A DNA stretch of 19,737 nt from Limnohabitans sp. (GTDB lineage Bacteria; Planctomycetota; Phycisphaerae; Phycisphaerales; SM1A02). Below, in pieces: positions 15,415 to 19,737 of this stretch. Position 1 is the first letter of the stretch. Each line of letters begins with the position of its first letter. Below the pieces are notes generated by a model. It did not search any database. It saw nothing but the letters and a program-made list of their open reading frames with translations, and was not told the origin of the DNA. The stretch lies in contig JASGCF010000018.1 of assembly GCA_030054275.1 (NCBI GenBank), positions 1 through 19,737 on the forward strand. Direction: 5' to 3'. The position numbers and the translations under genes are program-made.

Positions 15415-18336
15415 ATGACGGCCCCCGCTTCGCTTGCCAGTCTTCCGCAGCACGAAGAGAGTCCAACGCTCGATGCCGCGACGGCTGAAGAAATTTTGGA
15501 CGGCGTGGGAGATCTCGTACAGAGCGTGCTACCAGACGGGACCATTCGGCATGTCAATCGTGCATGGCGCGAGCGGTTGGGATACAGCGCCACCGACCTA
15601 CGACAGAAGAACATCTTTTCGATCATTCATCCCGATAGTCAAGAACACTGCCAACACTACTTCCAGCGGTTGATGTCGGGCGAAGATGTGGGCTTGATGG
15701 AGGTCACATTTCGCGCGAAATCGGGCGAGGCAGTGCGCCTCGAAGGCAGAGTTCGTGTTCGGTTCGACGACGGACAACCAATCTCAACCTACGGCGTCTT
15801 TCGCGAAACATCCACGCCACCCGCAGCAACCGCCGCATTTCAGCGCCTCCGCGAGCAGCGGCGACTGTTCCATTCTGTGCTCTCGCTGTTGCGCGCAGAC
15901 AACACCAAAGATCGATCCATCTTTTTCGCGCTTGTGACCAACCGTGTGGCCCAAGCTTTGGGTGTCTCGCGTGCGAGCATCTGGCTTCTCGACAATGCGC
16001 AAGCGCGCATGACCTGCGAATGGTTACACGCAGACGGCAAGGCACAAGGTCGTACTGCGCATGAACTCATGCGCAATGAGCACCCAGCGTACTTTGAAGC
16101 GATCAGTGCAAGACTTCCGATTCGTGCGGATGACGCGCACACACATCCGGCAACGGAAAGCTTCTCAACGGGGTACCTCGCGCCGCTCGGTATCTCGTCG
16201 TTGCTCGACGGACCCATTCGTCTTGGTGATGAAGTCGCAGGAGTTCTGTGCTGCGAACACACGGGCCCGCAGCGACATTGGACGAATGAAGAAGAAGAGT
16301 TCTTGTTAGCGGTATCCGCGATCGTGCTGATTTTTCTCGAGAGTGAGCGACGCAGAACGATTGAGGCCGAGATACAGCAACTGAACCAAGACCTTGAACG
16401 CACCGTCGAAGAGCGTTCGCGGGAACTTCGTCGAAGCGAGCGTCGACTGCAATATCTCATCACATCGAGCCCCGCTGTGATCTATACATGCAAGCCAGAC
16501 GGTGACTTCGCTGGGACCTATGTGAGTTCCAACATCGAAGCACTACTCGGCTATCCGGCAGAGTGTTACCTCACACACCCGACATTCTGGTCGGATCGTA
16601 TTCATCCTGAAGACGCGCCCTTCGCCTACACAACTTTGCGGGAAGCTGTGCGTACAGGACGATCCAGTTACGAGTACCGCTTCCTCCATGCGGATGGTCA
16701 GTATCGGTGGCTTCGCGACTCGTTCGTCCTCGTGCGTGATGCGCATGGGAATCCCCGTGAAATCGTCGGGTCATGTATCGACATCCACGATCGTCGTCGC
16801 GCCGAGAATGAGGCACGCGCCGCGGCAAATGATTTGCGTCGCCTGATCGATACCGCCAACGCGCCGATCTTCGGTAAAGACACTCGCGGATATGTGAACG
16901 AGTGGAATCACAGCGCAGAGCGCCTCACTGGATTTTCTAAAGCCGAGGTCATGGGGCGAGATTTGGTCGATTTCGTCGTCGACGCGTTCAAACCCGCTGT
17001 CAAGAATGTGCTCGATCGCGCCCTCGTGGGTATCGACACTGCGAATTTTGAGTTTCCGATTACGACCAAAGAGGGTCGCCAAGTCACGGTGCTCTTGAAT
17101 GCGGGCACGCGCAGAGATGCTGATGGGAACATCACTGGCATGGTCGGCGTCGGGCAAGACATCACTGCCCTGCGCGAGGCGGATCAGCGCACCCTTCGCG
17201 CTAAGCGTTTGGAGTCGATTGGAACTCTCGCTGGCGGAGTCGCACACGACATCAACAACGCTCTTGCCCCCATTGTCTTGGCGTGTGGAATGCTTCGGCA
17301 GCAAGCGCCGCATACAGCGCAACTCATCGACATTCTTGAAACGAGTGCGCGACGCGGCGCCTCAATGGTGCAACAGTTGCTGACCTTTGCGAAGGGGGTT
17401 GATGGCGCACGCACGCCCGTCGCAAGTGAAGCGCTTCTTCGTGAGGTCGAAAAGATCACTCGCAGCACATTCCCAAAGAACATCGACATACGAGTGCAAT
17501 GTGAACAAGGGCTTGAGCCGGTACTCGGTGATAGCACGCAACTTCACCAAGTGCTGCTGAATCTGTGCGTGAATGCGCGCGACGCGATGCCGCATGGCGG
17601 AGTGTTGACACTCCACGCGGCACGCGCATCTCGTCGCGAGATGGACGAGCAGTTGTGCGCAAACACGCCGCTAGGCGATCGCGATTGCGTGCATTGGACT
17701 GTCTCGGATACTGGTTTGGGTATGACGCCTGATGTGGTCGAGCGTCTTTTTGAACCGTTTTTCAGCACAAAAGGGCCAAATCAAGGCACTGGACTCGGAC
17801 TCTCGACTGCACTTGGCATTGTGCGAAGTCATGGCGGCATGATGCGCGTGGAATCTGCGCCGAACGCAGGCGCTGTATTTCATGTCTTTCTACCAACAGC
17901 CAAAACCGAGATCCAGAACACCATCGAGGAACGACTGCCAGCGAAGTTCAGAGGTCGTGGCGAGATTGTCCTCGTGGTTGAAGACGAGCCAGCGATTCGT
18001 GAGATCTTCCAGCAAATCCTGCGCAACATCGGGTTTACGGTGCGCGCAGCGGCAGATGGGCTCACTGCTGTCGAGATACTCGAGCGCGAAGCAGAATCGA
18101 TCGCTCTTCTGCTCACCGACTATCACATGCCACGCATGGACGGAATTGAACTCGCCAAGATCGTGCACCATCGTTGGCCACATCTCGGCATGGTGCTTGC
18201 AAGTGGTCGCGTTGATCGCAGTGAATGGCCACAACTGGCACAACTTGGATTCAAGGCACTGCTTGACAAACCATTTGATATCGAGCAACTTCGCGAGGTG
18301 CTGCAAGAGGTCTTGCAACCAACGAAGCGCGCGTGA
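15415..18336 (+). CDS. Hybrid sensor histidine kinase PAS-GAF-PAS-PAS-HisKA-HATPase-REC
   Basis: This 973-aa soluble hybrid kinase shows no transmembrane segment or signal peptide, so it senses inside the cytoplasm. In order it has PAS (~25-140), GAF (~150-310, ending GVLCCEHTGPQRHWT), a coiled coil (~315-350), PAS (~350-465), PAS (~470-590), HisKA with phospho-His H611 in GGVAHDINN, and a HATPase domain (~695-825). The HATPase carries the N box NLCVNARDAM, DTGLGM, FEPFFSTK and GTGLGLS boxes. The C-terminal receiver (~848-970) has phospho-Asp D902 in LLTDYHMPRMDG, Ser in LASG and Lys in DKPF. All catalytic boxes are intact. No Hpt protein or DNA-binding regulator is adjacent, so it is an orphan whose partner is elsewhere. 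ATG 15415 has GGAG 10 bp upstream; a TTG at 15373 in the same frame is rejected. The ligands are unknown. Confidence 0.93.
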   Translation: MTAPASLASLPQHEESPTLDAATAEEILDGVGDLVQSVLPDGTIRHVNRAWRERLGYSATDLRQKNIFSIIHPDSQEHCQHYFQRLMSGEDVGLMEVTFRAKSGEAVRLEGRVRVRFDDGQPISTYGVFRETSTPPAATAAFQRLREQRRLFHSVLSLLRADNTKDRSIFFALVTNRVAQALGVSRASIWLLDNAQARMTCEWLHADGKAQGRTAHELMRNEHPAYFEAISARLPIRADDAHTHPATESFSTGYLAPLGISSLLDGPIRLGDEVAGVLCCEHTGPQRHWTNEEEEFLLAVSAIVLIFLESERRRTIEAEIQQLNQDLERTVEERSRELRRSERRLQYLITSSPAVIYTCKPDGDFAGTYVSSNIEALLGYPAECYLTHPTFWSDRIHPEDAPFAYTTLREAVRTGRSSYEYRFLHADGQYRWLRDSFVLVRDAHGNPREIVGSCIDIHDRRRAENEARAAANDLRRLIDTANAPIFGKDTRGYVNEWNHSAERLTGFSKAEVMGRDLVDFVVDAFKPAVKNVLDRALVGIDTANFEFPITTKEGRQVTVLLNAGTRRDADGNITGMVGVGQDITALREADQRTLRAKRLESIGTLAGGVAHDINNALAPIVLACGMLRQQAPHTAQLIDILETSARRGASMVQQLLTFAKGVDGARTPVASEALLREVEKITRSTFPKNIDIRVQCEQGLEPVLGDSTQLHQVLLNLCVNARDAMPHGGVLTLHAARASRREMDEQLCANTPLGDRDCVHWTVSDTGLGMTPDVVERLFEPFFSTKGPNQGTGLGLSTALGIVRSHGGMMRVESAPNAGAVFHVFLPTAKTEIQNTIEERLPAKFRGRGEIVLVVEDEPAIREIFQQILRNIGFTVRAAADGLTAVEILEREAESIALLLTDYHMPRMDGIELAKIVHHRWPHLGMVLASGRVDRSEWPQLAQLGFKALLDKPFDIEQLREVLQEVLQPTKRA

Positions 18337-18366
18337 TGGCGCGATCGATGTGTTCTGCGACTCGCA

Positions 18367-19737
18367 TCACGCAGATCGTGTCGCATCCATCACTCGATCA
18401 CCATCGCGCGTAAAGACTGCAAGCACCATCGGAACAAGCACAATCGTGAAGATGGTCGAGACGAGCAGCCCGCCCGCGACCACTGCACCGAGCCCGCGAT
18501 AGAGCTCGCTGCCAGCGCCCGGCGCAAGAATCAAAGGCAACAAGCCCGTCACGCTTGTAAGGCTCGACATCAAGATCGGCCGAATGCGCGTGCGGACGCT
18601 TTCCGCAACCGCTGCACGCGGCGGTAACGGCACGCCCTTTCCAACAGCAGGTGCCCCGGGAAGTCCGCGGAATGCAAGATCCGACGGTACTTCGTCGCCT
18701 TCGCCGCGCATGAAATTGCGCGCTTGGTGGACGATGAGAATCGCGTTGTTCACCACAACGCCGACCAAGATCACGAAGCCGAGCATCGTGAGGACATCGA
18801 GTGTTTGCATCGGCATGAGCGGGACGCTCAAACTCCAAATGAACACCGCCATCAACGCTGCAAAGCCGCCAACACACGCAAGCGGCACGCTGAACAAAAT
18901 CACAAGCGGCAACTTGAAGCTTTGGAAAAGCACGACCATCACGAGGTAACAGACGAGAAGCGCAAGGAACATCGAACTTCCCACAAGCCCGACGGTCGAG
19001 CCGTCGCCGAGCAGCGTCTTCTGAATCTCACCAAGTTTGCTCGCACTTCCAGCGACCGAAGTGCGCACTCCGGTTGGGATCGCGCCACTTGCACGATTTT
19101 CAGCCAAAATCCGCTCGATTTCGCGAATCGCTTCGTCAAGCGCCATCGTCTGCGGCGCCGTCACTTGCAAACTCACGGCGCGTTGCCGATCCACATGGTT
19201 GATCTGCGTGGGCGCGGTGCCGCGCTCGACAGCCGCGAGCGAAGAGAGTTGCACCGTGCGACCCGTTGGTGTCGCGACTGGCGTATCGGGAAGCGTGCCG
19301 AGGTCGCGCGAAAGGATGTCGGCCGCGGCCTCAGCTGCGTGCGTTTCCACAACTTTCATGTCAATCGACTCACCACCCAAGCGATACTCGACAACAATCG
19401 CAACATCGCCGGCTGCAAGCACCGCGGTCGCAAGTTGTGATGGCGACAAGCCTGCATCAGCGAGCGCACGATGATTCGGAATCAGCCGGACTTCTGGCCC
19501 AGGCAAATTGAAACTCGGCGGATCAGGCTGCACGCTTCCTGGGCCAAATGCGCCCATGAATCGGCCGAATGTTGCGCCAGCCGCAGCGGTCACGGCGTCG
19601 AGATCTTCACCTGTGAAATCAACGCGTACCGCGCTTCCCGATGAGCCACTCGTACGGAAGAGCGGCACTTGAAATGCGAACGCAAGCGTGCCCGGCAACA
19701 CTTCTGCGCGCGTCGCGTGGTTCAAGAGATACTCACT
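18367..19737 (-). CDS. RND-family efflux transporter, C-terminal half (partial)
   Basis: The reading frame is open through the right edge, so only the last ~456 residues are present. They contain the second periplasmic porter half (~1-240) and five membrane segments corresponding to TM8-TM12 of AcrB-type pumps. These include VGSSMFLALLVCYLVMVVLFQSF, the TM10 motif GFVILVGVVVNNAIL with Asn-Asn, and RIRPILMSSLTSVTGLLPL. This is an inner-membrane proton-driven exporter subunit, probably of the multidrug (HAE) or a related hydrophobe class; the substrate cannot be told. The cytoplasmic loop between TM10 and TM11 is enlarged by about 28 Gly/Pro-rich residues compared with typical pumps. The gene is convergent with the hybrid kinase, only 30 bp apart, with no clear terminator in that gap. 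Any adaptor protein or outer-membrane partner would lie outside the window. Confidence 0.9.
   Translation of the reverse strand, partial: SEYLLNHATRAEVLPGTLAFAFQVPLFRTSGSSGSAVRVDFTGEDLDAVTAAAGATFGRFMGAFGPGSVQPDPPSFNLPGPEVRLIPNHRALADAGLSPSQLATAVLAAGDVAIVVEYRLGGESIDMKVVETHAAEAAADILSRDLGTLPDTPVATPTGRTVQLSSLAAVERGTAPTQINHVDRQRAVSLQVTAPQTMALDEAIREIERILAENRASGAIPTGVRTSVAGSASKLGEIQKTLLGDGSTVGLVGSSMFLALLVCYLVMVVLFQSFKLPLVILFSVPLACVGGFAALMAVFIWSLSVPLMPMQTLDVLTMLGFVILVGVVVNNAILIVHQARNFMRGEGDEVPSDLAFRGLPGAPAVGKGVPLPPRAAVAESVRTRIRPILMSSLTSVTGLLPLILAPGAGSELYRGLGAVVAGGLLVSTIFTIVLVPMVLAVFTRDGDRVMDATRSA

Noticed and set aside
13953..15626. 557-codon open frame on the minus strand opposite the pullulanase
   Set aside because: It is antisense to a clear GH13 enzyme with intact motifs, its translation is rich in Arg, Cys and His with no recognisable domain, and it crosses into the kinase gene. 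This is typical of an antisense shadow in high-GC DNA.

Overview
The window (about 58% GC by eye, coding on both strands, almost no intergenic DNA) looks like ordinary chromosome of a Gram-negative-type bacterium. The mix of an HpnCDE squalene operon, a fused indolepyruvate:ferredoxin-oxidoreductase-like protein, a YfgM-like protein and a secreted pullulanase fits Planctomycetota, perhaps class Phycisphaerae. That placement is an inference from gene content, not from a marker gene. No rRNA, tRNA, CRISPR array, insertion sequence or phage gene is visible.

Layout. 54-3585 (minus): hpnC-hpnD-hpnE, joined by two 4-bp ATGA overlaps, converts farnesyl diphosphate to squalene. 3586-3672: an 87-bp divergent intergenic region. 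3673-5918 (plus): ispH-rlmN, also joined by an ATGA overlap. IspH makes IPP/DMAPP, the precursors of the farnesyl diphosphate used by HpnCDE, so the two divergent operons are linked by pathway. RlmN shares with IspH only the need for a [4Fe-4S] cluster. 5957-9343 (minus): a very large protein with the domain order of fused indolepyruvate:ferredoxin oxidoreductases, but with its iron-sulfur cysteines and thiamine-diphosphate motif gone. 9392-10270 (plus): a Cof-type HAD hydrolase. 10409-11260 (plus): a membrane-anchored YfgM-like protein. 11366-12583 (plus): an RluD-family pseudouridine synthase. 12633-15239 (plus): a secreted type I pullulanase. 15415-18336 (plus): a PAS-GAF-PAS-PAS hybrid histidine kinase. 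18367-19737 (minus): the C-terminal half of an RND efflux pump that runs off the right edge.

The strongest candidate for something undescribed is the 5957-9343 protein, a full-length oxidoreductase scaffold that appears to have lost its redox and cofactor chemistry. Secondary signals are non-coding. Four plus-strand genes have a sigma70-like -10 element only 6-10 bp before the start codon and no Shine-Dalgarno, which suggests leaderless or near-leaderless transcripts. A perfect 12-bp palindrome lies in the spacer of the candidate pullulanase promoter. The kinase leader holds a tiny ORF followed by two tandem CACC-N4-GGTG hairpins.
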